DNA from: Pseudoalteromonas spongiae UST010723-006
GTDB lineage: Bacteria; Pseudomonadota; Gammaproteobacteria; Enterobacterales; Alteromonadaceae
Direction of reading: 5' to 3'
Length of the DNA: 64,000 nucleotides
Assembly: GCF_000238255.3 (NCBI RefSeq)
Contig: NZ_CP011039.1
Span: 168,501-232,500 of the forward strand
In this document: piece after piece, positions 54,702 to 63,789 of the stretch
Numbering within the stretch: position 1 is the first letter of the stretch
How the letters are laid out: each line of letters starts with the position of its first letter
Program-made: the position numbers and the translations under genes
Notes under the pieces: generated by a model
What the model was told of the DNA's origin: nothing
Database searches by the model: none
The model's input: only the letters and a program-made list of their open reading frames with translations

Positions 54702-56067
54702 TATCAGCCATCATTGATGCTTCACTAAGTTCAATTAACTTAATGTAGTTTTGCGCTGGCCAACTTCGATTATTCGCTTCATTCAGTGCTTGTTGCAGTA
54801 ACACTTGACCTTCTTGTACACGGCCAAGTTCAGAATGTGCACTACCAAGTACTGATAATAGCACTGGGTGATTATTATCAACCGCACGCGCTAACTCTGC
54901 ATATTTAATTGCACTTTGTGCGTCACGTAACTCAGCAACGTCAGAAAATGCAAGTAAGCGAGAATATTCGATCATTGCCGGTAAATACTGGCTATGCGCT
55001 GCAGTTTTTAGCATTTCAGCAGCGGTTTCAACATCATAATGAATACTGCCGTAATTTAGCATGATGCGTGCTAGTTGATATTGCGCGCGTTCATTGCCAG
55101 ATTCTGAAGCACGTTGTAACCAGTTAAATGCTTTTTCTTCATCAGGTTGGCAACCTTCACCATTTTCAAAACAGTGCATTAAGCGCATTTGTGCATCATG
55201 ATTTCCATTAATAGCGGCTTTGTAATACCAATCGATATGCTCGTTTTCAGATGCTTTTTCAAGTACACCGTGTTCTAACATTAATGCATAGCGATTTTGT
55301 GCAACACTGTTGCCTTTATCTGCAAGCTCGACAAGCTTGGTTTTGTATTCAGTAAGTGCACGCTCAAATTCACGTTTAACTTTGCTATTTTCAGAGCCAA
55401 GCGTAAATGAAGCAACCAGATCAAATACGCGACGCGGTTCACCTGTTGGGCTTACATCAGGCTCGAATTTCCATTTTTTCACTGCTTCTAAAGCAGCTTC
55501 ATCGATAACGCCTTTTGGAAATGATGCTAGAATTCGGCTATCTTCAACGACCCCACTTTCGTTGACATTATAGCCAATTGTTACCCAAGCTTTAGACGCT
55601 GAACGAGTGTTGCCATCGATTTCAGGTTCTACACGTTCTAATAATTTAGCGCGCTCAGGAAAGAAATTGGTATGCTTTGAAATAGGCGCATAGCGTAAAT
55701 CATGAAGCTTTTTACCAAAGCTATCTTTTAAGTCGATATATGCTTCTTTTGCTTCTCGGCGCGAAGGTACCTGCTTACGTAATTCGCGATATTTATCTTT
55801 CGCTTGTGGGTGGCCAAAATCTTTAGCTAATAAGTACCAAGCGTAGGCTTTGGTGATATCTTTTTCGACGCCTTGGCCATTTAAATAGGCAGTTGCGAGA
55901 TCGTATTGCGCATTAACATGACCAAGTTTTGCAATCTTGGTTAGTTCGCTCACATATTTTTCAACATCTCCCTGTTTTTCATAATACTTTGCAGTTGAAT
56001 AGTCCGCAAAACTGCTTACAGAAAACAAAGATAGTGCTGAGGCAAGTAATAGAGTGGGGGTTTTCAT
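54682..56067 (-). CDS. Exported Sel1-repeat protein with internal TonB-like domain
   Basis: A 461-residue protein with a signal peptide (ending SSFA-D). Residues about 40-95 are Sel1 repeats (AQYDLATAYLNGQGVEKD), residues about 145-225 resemble a TonB C-terminal domain (VEPEIDGNTR, EAALEAVKKWKFEPD), and residues about 245-450 are again Sel1/TPR-type repeats. Order Sel1-TonB-Sel1 is unusual. A role in periplasmic protein interactions is likely. Confidence 0.8.
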   Translation of the reverse strand: MKTPTLLLASALSLFSVSSFADYSTAKYYEKQGDVEKYVSELTKIAKLGHVNAQYDLATAYLNGQGVEKDITKAYAWYLLAKDFGHPQAKDKYRELRKQVPSRREAKEAYIDLKDSFGKKLHDLRYAPISKHTNFFPERAKLLERVEPEIDGNTRSASKAWVTIGYNVNESGVVEDSRILASFPKGVIDEAALEAVKKWKFEPDVSPTGEPRRVFDLVASFTLGSENSKVKREFERALTEYKTKLVELADKGNSVAQNRYALMLEHGVLEKASENEHIDWYYKAAINGNHDAQMRLMHCFENGEGCQPDEEKAFNWLQRASESGNERAQYQLARIMLNYGSIHYDVETAAEMLKTAAHSQYLPAMIEYSRLLAFSDVAELRDAQSAIKYAELARAVDNNHPVLLSVLGSAHSELGRVQEGQVLLQQALNEANNRSWPAQNYIKLIELSEASMMADTTSDSY

Positions 56068-56150
56068 ACTTAACAGCCTATTATTATTTTTTTAGGCTTT
56101 TAAGTTTACAATAATTTTACACGATCTCAAGCATTAGTTTAAAAAATCGG

Positions 56151-56192
56151 CACTTTATGTGAATGTTTGTAATAAACCTGACATAAAGTACC
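56151..56192. terminator. Bidirectional terminator-like hairpin after sthA
   Basis: Arms GGCACTTTATGT and ACATAAAGTACC pair imperfectly around a loop. Both sides carry T runs on their strand, so it can end sthA on the minus strand. Confidence 0.6.
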
Positions 56193-56200
56193 TTTTTGCT

Positions 56201-57622
56201 TTATTTAATTAACCGATTCAATCCGTTAAGCGCAGCTACTCGATAAGCTTCTGCCATTGTTGGGTAGTTAAATGTCGTATTAACAAAGTATTCTATGGTG
56301 TTGCCACCATTTTTTTGTTCCATTACTGCTTGTCCAATGTGAATTATCTCAGCGGCACGCTCACCAAACACGTGAATGCCTAGAATCTCTTTCGTTTCAA
56401 TATGGAATAGGATTTTTAGACTGCCAACTTCTGTACCTGCAATTTGTGCACGAGCTAAATGCTTAAACTGTGCGCGACCTACCTCATACGGTACTTTTGC
56501 AGCGGTGAGTTCTTGTTCTGAACGACCAACTGAACTGATTTCTGGAATAGTATAAATACCGCTTGGAATATCACGAATGAGTTTTTTATTACATTCGCCT
56601 GTGGTGATGGCATCTGCTGCGATTCGACCTTGATCAAATGCCGCACTTGCAAGGCTGGGGTAACCAATTACATCGCCAACTGCGTATATATTTTCAACTT
56701 CAGTTTGATAGTTTTCATTTACTTTCAAATTGCCTCGGCTATCTGAGCTTAAACCAATCGCTGATAAGTTAAGCTTGTCGGTGTTACCTGTTCGGCCGTT
56801 GGCAAATAGTAGGCAGTCAGCTTGCATTTTTTTACCAGATTGCATATGCATAATGACGCAATCATCGCGGGTTTCTACTTTTTTAAACTCTTCGTTATGG
56901 CGAATTAAAATGCCGCTATTCCAAAAGTGGTAACTTAATGAATCAGATGTTTCTGCATCAAGGAAAGCGAGTAGGCGATCACGGGTGTTTATAAGATCTA
57001 CTTTTGCGCCTAGGCCGCGAAAAATAGAAGCGTACTCACAGCCAATTACACCTGCACCGTAAATAATAATATGACGAGGGTCGTGCTTGAGACCTAAAAT
57101 GGTATCGCTGTCGTAAACGCGTTTATGATTAAAGTCGATTTCAGCAGGGCGATACGGACGAGAGCCTGTCGCAATGACAATTGTTTGCGCTGATAATGAT
57201 TCGCTCGAGCCGTCATCTTTTAAAATTGAAATCGTATTTTTATCAACAAAGCTCGCCTCGCCATGAATTAAGGTAATACGGTTACGATCATAAAAGCTGG
57301 TGCGTAAATTAACCTGCTTTGAAATTACGTTACTCGCATGATCTAAAATATCTGGGTAGGTCATGCGCTCTCTGTGAGCTTGTGAATTAAACAGCGGGTT
57401 TGAATTAAACTCAATCAAGCGACTAACCGAGTGGCGCAGTGCTTTAGATGGAATTGTACCCCAGTGAGCACAACCACCACCCACTTTCGGTTGTTTTTCA
57501 ACAACCGCTACGCGCTTGCCACTTTTCGCAAGGTTCATAGCCGTACCCTCACCACCAGGGCCAGTACCAATTATAATGGCATCATAATCATACTGTTTTT
57601 TAGTCGCTTGTTTTTTTGTCAC
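56201..57622 (-). CDS. sthA: Soluble pyridine nucleotide transhydrogenase
   Basis: A 473-residue flavoprotein that moves electrons between NADPH and NAD. FAD site [15 protein letters not shown]; the segment [17 protein letters not shown] resembles dihydrolipoamide dehydrogenases but has only one Cys where those enzymes have the redox pair, as in SthA. The NAD-binding motif [13 protein letters not shown] and the C-terminal [18 protein letters not shown] follow. It neighbours the fabR side, as in E. coli. Confidence 0.95.
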   Translation of the reverse strand: MTKKQATKKQYDYDAIIIGTGPGGEGTAMNLAKSGKRVAVVEKQPKVGGGCAHWGTIPSKALRHSVSRLIEFNSNPLFNSQAHRERMTYPDILDHASNVISKQVNLRTSFYDRNRITLIHGEASFVDKNTISILKDDGSSESLSAQTIVIATGSRPYRPAEIDFNHKRVYDSDTILGLKHDPRHIIIYGAGVIGCEYASIFRGLGAKVDLINTRDRLLAFLDAETSDSLSYHFWNSGILIRHNEEFKKVETRDDCVIMHMQSGKKMQADCLLFANGRTGNTDKLNLSAIGLSSDSRGNLKVNENYQTEVENIYAVGDVIGYPSLASAAFDQGRIAADAITTGECNKKLIRDIPSGIYTIPEISSVGRSEQELTAAKVPYEVGRAQFKHLARAQIAGTEVGSLKILFHIETKEILGIHVFGERAAEIIHIGQAVMEQKNGGNTIEYFVNTTFNYPTMAEAYRVAALNGLNRLIK

Positions 57623-57637
57623 AGAGTGTTCCTTTAA

Positions 57638-58774
57638 CTAGTTTATTGCGAGCCCTTTAATTAAGGCTTTGTTTAACGCCAGCCAGTTTTGTTGTTGGTT
57701 TATTAAAGACGCTTTAATGTCATTATACTGCTTTTTCAATTGTGATTGCTCACATTGCTGTATCACTTTGTTTTTGCGCATCTCTAGTAAGCGTTTTCTT
57801 ACTTTATAATAGTGCTGTATTTTACTTAATAACAACTCATATTCGTGCTGCAGTTTATCTAATTGCACATGACTGTCTTGCTTTTCAAGCAAGGTGCGTT
57901 TGGTTTTTTCCATTAACGTTGCCGCTTTTGCACGTTCAATTCGCTCTTGCGGTGTTTTGCGTAACTTTGAGGCTAATCCCAAAAATGCTAGTGATTTTAT
58001 CAGCCATTTTGTCGGATCGTAATGCCACCATCGGATACCATTGCGGTAATCAGATGCAAAAATATGATGGAAGTTGTGATACCCCTCTCCGTATGTGAAT
58101 AACGCTAAAAAGCCGTTGTCGCGGGCGGTGTTTGATTCCGTATACGGGCGAGAACCCCAAATATGTGCCAGCGAGTTAATGAAAAAGGTGAAGTGTTGGC
58201 TCAGTACTAAACGTAATAAACCCGCAAGAAGTAACATTCCCCATACATTGCCAAACACCAAACCAAGTACCAGTGGGATACCCAAGTTGGTAATCAGAGT
58301 AAGCGTCAAATAATGTTTATGTTGCCACATAACAACACGATTTTTTTGTAAATCTCGGCAGTTTGAGTAGTCGTTGTATCGATGTGCTTGATATTCGCGC
58401 AGCATCCAACCAATGTGGCTATACCAAAACCCGCGAGTCGCAGCGTAAGGGTCGTGTTCAGTGTCATCAACTTTGCCATGATGCAGGCGGTGATCTGAAC
58501 TCCAATGTAACGCGCTATTTTGAATTGAGAACGCACCGCCGATGGCAAAAATAAATTCAATCACAGGATGGGTTTCATAAGTTTTGTGCGCCCATAAACG
58601 GTGATAACCGGCAGTAATTGATAAACCGCAATAAAACATACACGCAATAAATGCGATCCAGTTTGCGCTACTGTAGCCATACGCTAGACCGTACCAGGGC
58701 ACGATGGTAACAGCAGCCAAAAAAGTGATGGTAAAAAAGAGGGTATTAAGCCAAATAATAGGTGGTTTTTTCAT
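57638..58774 (-). CDS. Acyl-CoA / acyl-lipid delta-9 desaturase
   Basis: A 378-residue membrane desaturase with three His boxes: HRLWAH (58-63), HRLHH (95-99), HNFHH (near 235), and four hydrophobic segments, which would place a double bond in fatty acyl chains using diiron and oxygen. A long basic, Q-rich coiled-coil tail follows. The start at 58774 is taken because the longer frame reads through a FabR operator and has no good site. Confidence 0.88.
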   Translation of the reverse strand: MKKPPIIWLNTLFFTITFLAAVTIVPWYGLAYGYSSANWIAFIACMFYCGLSITAGYHRLWAHKTYETHPVIEFIFAIGGAFSIQNSALHWSSDHRLHHGKVDDTEHDPYAATRGFWYSHIGWMLREYQAHRYNDYSNCRDLQKNRVVMWQHKHYLTLTLITNLGIPLVLGLVFGNVWGMLLLAGLLRLVLSQHFTFFINSLAHIWGSRPYTESNTARDNGFLALFTYGEGYHNFHHIFASDYRNGIRWWHYDPTKWLIKSLAFLGLASKLRKTPQERIERAKAATLMEKTKRTLLEKQDSHVQLDKLQHEYELLLSKIQHYYKVRKRLLEMRKNKVIQQCEQSQLKKQYNDIKASLINQQQNWLALNKALIKGLAIN

Positions 58775-58787
58775 TCTTAAAAATCTC

Positions 58788-58805
58788 AGCGTACACTTGT
58801 ACGCT
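58788..58805. promoter_or_regulatory. FabR operator upstream of the desaturase
   Basis: AGCGTACA-CT-TGTACGCT is a perfect palindrome, very close to the known FabR binding site in front of E. coli fabA and fabB. It lies 13 bases ahead of the desaturase ATG and 97 bases from the divergent fabR start, so FabR probably represses the desaturase. Confidence 0.75.
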
Positions 58806-58901
58806 AAAATAGTTTTATATGGCCTTTTAATCAAGTGAATTCGACAAAATTCATAAATATTTTTTCTGTGGTAAACTGCGTGCAAATTAGATGGGGGACG
58901 T

Positions 58902-59522
58902 ATGTCGGGTATTCGCGCACAACAAAAAGAAAAGACAAGACAGGCTTTAATTGCAGCGGCTTTTAACCAGCTAAGTGCTGAGCATAGCTTTTCTAATCTA
59001 AGTTTACGTGAGGTCGCTCGTGAAGCGGGAATTGCACCTACGTCTTTTTATCGCCACTTTAAAGATATGAATGAGCTTGGGTTAACCTTAGTTGATGAAG
59101 CAGGCTTGATGTTGCGTCAATTGATGCGTCAGGCTCGCCGTCGTATTGAAAGCGGTGGCAGTATTATCAATATATCTGTGTTGACGTTTATGGAGTTTAT
59201 TGATGAGTCGAGTAACCAATTCCGTTTATTATTGCGAGAGCGTTCGGGTACATCAAAAGCTTTTAGGGCGGCAGTTGCTCGTGAAATTAAGCACTTTATT
59301 CTAGAACTCGCGCATTATTTAGAAAACGAGACTGGTTGTGATGCTAATCATGCGTATATACAAGCAGAAGCAATGGTTACGTTAGTATTTAACGCAGGCG
59401 CTGAAGCGCTTGATCTCACTAAGCCACAGCGTGAACAACTTACCGAGCGTATTATTTGGCAATTGCGTTATATTGCTAAAGGGGCATCAAGCTATATCAA
59501 AGAAAAAAAAGCAGCTAAATAG
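58902..59522 (+). CDS. fabR: FabR-type HTH transcriptional repressor
   Basis: A 206-residue TetR-family protein with helix-turn-helix [19 protein letters not shown], which matches E. coli FabR closely. It senses the unsaturated-to-saturated acyl pool and represses unsaturated fatty acid synthesis genes. GGGGGAC precedes the ATG. It is divergent from the desaturase across one operator. Its stop codon lies inside a terminator hairpin. Confidence 0.92.
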   Translation: MSGIRAQQKEKTRQALIAAAFNQLSAEHSFSNLSLREVAREAGIAPTSFYRHFKDMNELGLTLVDEAGLMLRQLMRQARRRIESGGSIINISVLTFMEFIDESSNQFRLLLRERSGTSKAFRAAVAREIKHFILELAHYLENETGCDANHAYIQAEAMVTLVFNAGAEALDLTKPQREQLTERIIWQLRYIAKGASSYIKEKKAAK

Positions 59523-59533
59523 CTGCTTTTTTT
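59508..59533. terminator. Bidirectional terminator overlapping the fabR stop
   Basis: A-run, stem AGCAGCTA/TAGCTGCT, T-run: reads as an intrinsic terminator on both strands between convergent fabR and trmA. Confidence 0.9.
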
Positions 59534-59543
59534 GATGGATGTT

Positions 59544-60641
59544 TTACTTGCGCGTTAAAAATACGCCGGATTCGATATGATGGGTATACGGGAACTGATC
59601 AAAAATGGCAAAACGCGCGATGGTATGAGTTTCAGTTAGTTGCTGCAAATCTCTTTCCAGCGTATCTGGATTACATGAAATATAGATAATGTTGTCATAC
59701 CCTTGCACTAAATCAGTGGTGTCTTTGTCTAAACCTGCACGGGGCGGATCAACTAATATACTTTGACAGTTGTAACTTTTAAGGTCGATACCATTTAAGC
59801 GGGAAAACTCTTTTTCACCATTCATTGCCATAGTGAACTCTTCACTCGACATACGGATTATATCGAGGTTGTTGATTTTGTTTTCGGCAATATTAAATTG
59901 CGCAGACTTAACCGAAGACTTGGAAATTTCGGTGGCTAGTACGCGATTAAAGCTTGGCGCTAATGCAATTGAAAAGTTACCGTTACCACAATAAAGTTCC
60001 AGCAGATCGTTATTAAGAGGTTTTGAGACATCAATTGCCCACTCGAGCATTTGCTCATTTAGCTTGGCGTTTGGCTGAGTAAAGCTATTTTCAACTTGCT
60101 GATAAACAAGTTCACGATTATCTACATTCAGCTTTTCAATGACATATTCTTCACCAAGCACAATTTTTTGCTTGCGAGCTCGGCCAATAAAATCGATATC
60201 AAACTCTTCTTTTAGTAACGCCTTTAGCTTATTAGCCTCGTTTACCCATTCGTCATCAAGTTGCTTGTGATAAATCAAGCTAACAAGAATTTGTCCGCTT
60301 AATGTCGACAAATAATCAATTTGAAAGAGTTTACGACGTAAAATTTCATTCGGTTTTAGTAGCTCTAACAAACGAGGCATTAATTCACAAATTAATGGTG
60401 CTGCAGGATCAAACTGATCAACTCTGATTTTCTCTTTTGTTTCAGGGTCAAACATAATGTGAAATAAATCTTCACCTTCATGCCACACGCGAAACTCTGC
60501 ACGTTGTCTGTAATTTTTTGCTTCAGACGCAAATACTTCTAATTTTGGCGCGTTAAACTGCGCAAATTGTTGGCTGATACGTTGTTCTTTTTCAGCAAGT
60601 TGTTCGTCGTATTGTGAAGTATCTATTTGAATTACAGGCAT
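59544..60641 (-). CDS. trmA: tRNA (uracil-5-)-methyltransferase
   Basis: A 365-residue SAM-dependent enzyme that makes m5U54 in tRNA. Seen: [19 protein letters not shown], as in E. coli TrmA's start, [48 protein letters not shown] and the catalytic Cys in SCNPDTL. The start is M30 of the longer frame (60641) by comparison with E. coli and by GAGGT upstream. Confidence 0.95.
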   Translation of the reverse strand: MPVIQIDTSQYDEQLAEKEQRISQQFAQFNAPKLEVFASEAKNYRQRAEFRVWHEGEDLFHIMFDPETKEKIRVDQFDPAAPLICELMPRLLELLKPNEILRRKLFQIDYLSTLSGQILVSLIYHKQLDDEWVNEANKLKALLKEEFDIDFIGRARKQKIVLGEEYVIEKLNVDNRELVYQQVENSFTQPNAKLNEQMLEWAIDVSKPLNNDLLELYCGNGNFSIALAPSFNRVLATEISKSSVKSAQFNIAENKINNLDIIRMSSEEFTMAMNGEKEFSRLNGIDLKSYNCQSILVDPPRAGLDKDTTDLVQGYDNIIYISCNPDTLERDLQQLTETHTIARFAIFDQFPYTHHIESGVFLTRK

Positions 60642-60976
60642 ATGCTTTTTAACCTCTAGTGTGCGAGTCGCGCTATTGTAGGTTGTGGTTTTTCTTTGTC
60701 CAGTTATAGCATAGAAAAAATGTGACATACTTATACTGACTCACTTAAATAGCGAATCATTTGCGCGGGCTTTTTTGATTGCTAATCACGTTGTTATTTA
60801 TCGATTTAGAAGGACTACATCAGAAAACTCCGCCTTAGCAACATCGAATAACATACTTAGCTAAGTGGTTATTACCATTATAGAAGGAAAACGAATAGTG
60901 CTTAAATTAATGATTTATACTTAAGTTGTTCACTATTTGGTCGATAAGTAGATGTTCTGAAATGGAGGCAATGATT

Positions 60977-62092
60977 ATGAAAGTTGGTGGATTGGGGTAT
61001 CAACCTGAAAACAAGTATGGTTTTTCTCAAAATAAACCAAACGAAATAGCACAAAACGCATCGTCTAAAGATGTTTTTACCATGTCTCAACGAATAACAA
61101 TTGCAAGTCAGATCTCCTATCAAAAAATGATGGGGACAATACCATTTGAAAGTAAAGTGGAACCGCCAGCCACAAGTAATACGTTTGATTTTGAAGAAGT
61201 GGCTAAAAATGTACTGTCCTTTGTTAAAGGTGCCATTTTAGGTGCTCAAGCGGACGGAGCTGATGAAGGCTCACTGGCCAATATGCTTGAGCAAGCACGT
61301 AAAGGGATAAAGCAAGGTCTGGGTGAGGCAATTGAAGAGCTTAAAGACAGCGATTTGTTTAGTGATGATATTGAAAAAGGGGTCGAAAAAAGCCGTGAAT
61401 TTATTTTTGATGGCCTAGACGAATTTGAAGAATCTTTATTTAACCCAGTAAGCGAGCAGTCAAAGTCTACGAGTTTTAATGCGCAGAATTATTATAAGCT
61501 AGAAAATGGTGCGAGTTACGAGATTAAAACAGCTGAAGGCGATGTAATTAAGTTAACATACAATAGTCAGTATCAGTCGTCGGAACAATTCTCTTATAGT
61601 AAAGATGGTAATGACGAGTCGTTCAGTTATTCGTCTTCTCAGTCGAGTTCACAAGCTTACTCATTTTCAGTCGAAGGTGATTTGAATGAAGATGAAGTAG
61701 CAGCAATTAATGAACTTATGTCAGATTTGCAAGAAGTTAGTAACGAGTTCTTTAATGGCTCGCTTGATGAAGCGTTTGAGCAAGCAAAAAATCTAAACTT
61801 GGATTCTCCACAATTGGTGGCTATGTCGATGAACTTGCAGCAAACAGAAGTAAGAGCAAGTGTGAGAGAATATCAAACGACGCAACCAGGTCGAGAAATT
61901 GCTAAGCAATTTGAACCAATAAATGAAGGGCTAAAAGAAAGCTATGACAAAGCGAAGCCACTCAATATTGAGAATCAATTGACGCAATTATTAAATTGGC
62001 TGAATCAACAGCAGGCTAATAAAGAGAATCTGTTGGATTACAGTACTAGCTTTTTTGAACAGCTAAATCAAAAGCAACAGAAAGAAAGCTAG
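60977..62092 (+). CDS. DUF5610 domain protein
   Basis: A 371-residue protein with no signal. Its N-terminal third has FVKGAILGAQADGADEGS and LANMLEQARKGIKQGLGEA, matching DUF5610; the C-terminal two thirds are rich in Q, S and E. The start at 60977 has GGAGG eight bases ahead; the longer frame from a TTG lacks one. Function unknown; regions of low complexity (SSSQAY-like serine runs) suggest an unfolded middle. Confidence 0.8.
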   Translation: MKVGGLGYQPENKYGFSQNKPNEIAQNASSKDVFTMSQRITIASQISYQKMMGTIPFESKVEPPATSNTFDFEEVAKNVLSFVKGAILGAQADGADEGSLANMLEQARKGIKQGLGEAIEELKDSDLFSDDIEKGVEKSREFIFDGLDEFEESLFNPVSEQSKSTSFNAQNYYKLENGASYEIKTAEGDVIKLTYNSQYQSSEQFSYSKDGNDESFSYSSSQSSSQAYSFSVEGDLNEDEVAAINELMSDLQEVSNEFFNGSLDEAFEQAKNLNLDSPQLVAMSMNLQQTEVRASVREYQTTQPGREIAKQFEPINEGLKESYDKAKPLNIENQLTQLLNWLNQQQANKENLLDYSTSFFEQLNQKQQKES

Positions 62093-62160
62093 GTCATCGC
62101 TTGTGAATTAAAAAATCTATGGCAAACTACTCGGGTTAATAACGTATTAGGTCGGGTAGT

Positions 62161-62922
62161 TTGGCTAAGCACATTGTTGTATTTGATTCTGGCATTGGTG
62201 GCACATCGGTACTTGAACATATTCAAGCGAGTTTACCGAGTGCGAAATTCAGCTATCTTATGGACAACAAATACCTGCCGTACGGAAAACGTTCTTCACA
62301 ATTTTTAACGCAGCGTATTACTAGTCTGTTAACTCAATTTATTAAAGTAATTGAGCCTGTCGATATATTGGTTGTTGCCTGTAATACTGCGAGCACACAA
62401 ACATTAGTGCAACTTCGCGCACAATTTGATTTTCCAATAGTAGGCGTTGTACCTGCAATTAAACCAGCAGCAGAGAAATCCCTAAGCAAACGAATTGGCG
62501 TATTAGCAACGCCTGCCACAGTTGCAAATGAATACACCGCGACATTGATTAATGATTTTGCAAGAAGCTGTGAAGTTGACTTATATGGTTCTAGCGAACT
62601 AGTAAGATTAGCTGAATACAAGTTCTGGTTTAATACATTAGATATGCAAGCGTTAGCTCAAGAACTCGATAAATTAGCAATAAACAGTGAAATTGATCAT
62701 TTAGTTTTGGGGTGTACGCATTTTCCTATTATTGCAAATGAACTTAAACAGTTAATAAAGCATGATTTACAACTACTCGACTCTGGTGAGGCTATTGCAA
62801 ATCGTGTATCGAGTCTCATTGGCGAGTGTAATGTAGTAGATAATAAAAAGCAGCCAGTAGATTATTATGCTACGGCTGCTTTAGAACAGACTAAATTACA
62901 AATCTCAGTGATTAATGATTAA
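62161..62922 (+). CDS. murI: Glutamate racemase
   Basis: A 253-residue enzyme making D-glutamate for peptidoglycan. Both catalytic cysteines are seen: C74 in VVACNTAST and C185 in VLGCTHFP, and FDSGIGGTSV near the start. It begins at a TTG codon at 62161 with a G-rich site ahead. It stands upstream of an rRNA operon, as in E. coli murI-rrnB, and converges with the RRM gene, overlapping it by 11 bases. Confidence 0.94.
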   Translation: MAKHIVVFDSGIGGTSVLEHIQASLPSAKFSYLMDNKYLPYGKRSSQFLTQRITSLLTQFIKVIEPVDILVVACNTASTQTLVQLRAQFDFPIVGVVPAIKPAAEKSLSKRIGVLATPATVANEYTATLINDFARSCEVDLYGSSELVRLAEYKFWFNTLDMQALAQELDKLAINSEIDHLVLGCTHFPIIANELKQLIKHDLQLLDSGEAIANRVSSLIGECNVVDNKKQPVDYYATAALEQTKLQISVIND

Positions 62923-63379
62923 CACTATCATCCGAAGAATTATTGTCATCTGACTTTTGTTTCGCTTCACGTACTTTTAAAGTGCGCTGTTGAAACTCTT
63001 TATCATTTAATGCCGAGATAATTTTATCGGCATCCTTTTCTGCGACTTCTACAAAACCAAAGCCGCGACGTTTACCAGTATGCTTATCCTTTAATAGGCG
63101 AACAGAGAATATTTTCCCGTGTTGTTCAAATAAACTTCTAACAACCGCTTCGTTTGCCTTATAAGGTAAATTACCCACATAAAGTGATTTACTTGCCTCT
63201 TTCTTTTCAGTTGCACCATTAGCAGAAAAGGTTGCAAGAACACCACCAATCAAAATGCCTACAGCAATAGCCAAAGATGAACTTGTAAGTACTGATGATA
63301 ATGCAAAATGAACTACGGCATAGCCGATAAGAGATGCGATAAAAATTATTATTAATGATTTTTGTTGCGATGAACTCAT
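62912..63379 (-). CDS. Membrane-anchored RRM RNA-binding protein
   Basis: A 155-residue protein with two transmembrane segments (about residues 8-29 and 36-54), then an RRM domain: RNP2 LYVGNLP at 66-72 and RNP1 RGFGFVEV at 105-112. The RRM is typical of small bacterial RNA-binding proteins, but the membrane anchor is unusual. A short acidic tail (DDNNSSDDSVNH) follows. It faces the rRNA promoters and overlaps the end of murI. Function unknown; membrane-linked RNA handling is inferred. Confidence 0.88.
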   Translation of the reverse strand: MSSSQQKSLIIIFIASLIGYAVVHFALSSVLTSSSLAIAVGILIGGVLATFSANGATEKKEASKSLYVGNLPYKANEAVVRSLFEQHGKIFSVRLLKDKHTGKRRGFGFVEVAEKDADKIISALNDKEFQQRTLKVREAKQKSDDNNSSDDSVNH

Positions 63380-63530
63380 TTTAAAGATTCCGAATTACAC
63401 AAATTAAACATAAAATTAACAAATGTTCATGCTTATCTTATCTTACTTTGCTCACAAGGCAATAATATCAGAACAAATAAGCGGTAAAATTATTTAAGTT
63501 AAGTTTAAAAAGCCCATTAAACGGCCAAAA

Positions 63531-63558
63531 ACGTACAAAAATGAGCTGTTTTGTACGT
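63531..63558. promoter_or_regulatory. Perfect palindrome upstream of rRNA promoters
   Basis: ACGTACAAAA-atgagctg-TTTTGTACGT, a perfect ten-base stem with an eight-base spacer, 48 bases ahead of the first rRNA promoter. It could be a regulator binding site or a hairpin. No match to a known operator is claimed. Confidence 0.45.
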
Positions 63559-63605
63559 ATTTCACCCAAACGATCCAAAAAACTAAAAAAAGTTTGAAAT
63601 AGGGG

Positions 63606-63633
63606 TTGATCCAAATTCGGATCTCTCTATAAT
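63606..63633 (+). promoter_or_regulatory. rRNA operon promoter P1
   Basis: TTGATC, spacer 16, TATAAT, then a GC-rich discriminator (GCGCC) typical of stringently controlled rRNA promoters. Confidence 0.75.
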
Positions 63634-63752
63634 GCGCCTCCACCAACACGGGGAACGACGCAGCATAGCAGCGAATCACGAGTTGGTTGAGTCAAGTAAA
63701 ACTGAGTTTTGAAACCTTCTTAAAATAAAAAGAAAATAATCAAAATTAAGTG

Positions 63753-63780
63753 TTGACAAAAAAATAGGAAAGCGTAATAT
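63753..63780 (+). promoter_or_regulatory. rRNA operon promoter P2
   Basis: TTGACA, spacer 16, TAATAT; preceded by an A-rich UP-like stretch (63722-63750). Confidence 0.75.
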
Positions 63781-63789
63781 ACGCAGCCC

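Noticed and set aside
57638..58885. Longer desaturase frame from 58885
   Set aside because: It would translate the FabR palindrome and promoter region; no ribosome site, and the family begins at the MKKPP start.
63494..63679. 61-residue minus-strand frame
   Set aside because: It lies over rRNA promoter P1 and a palindrome; no coding signals.
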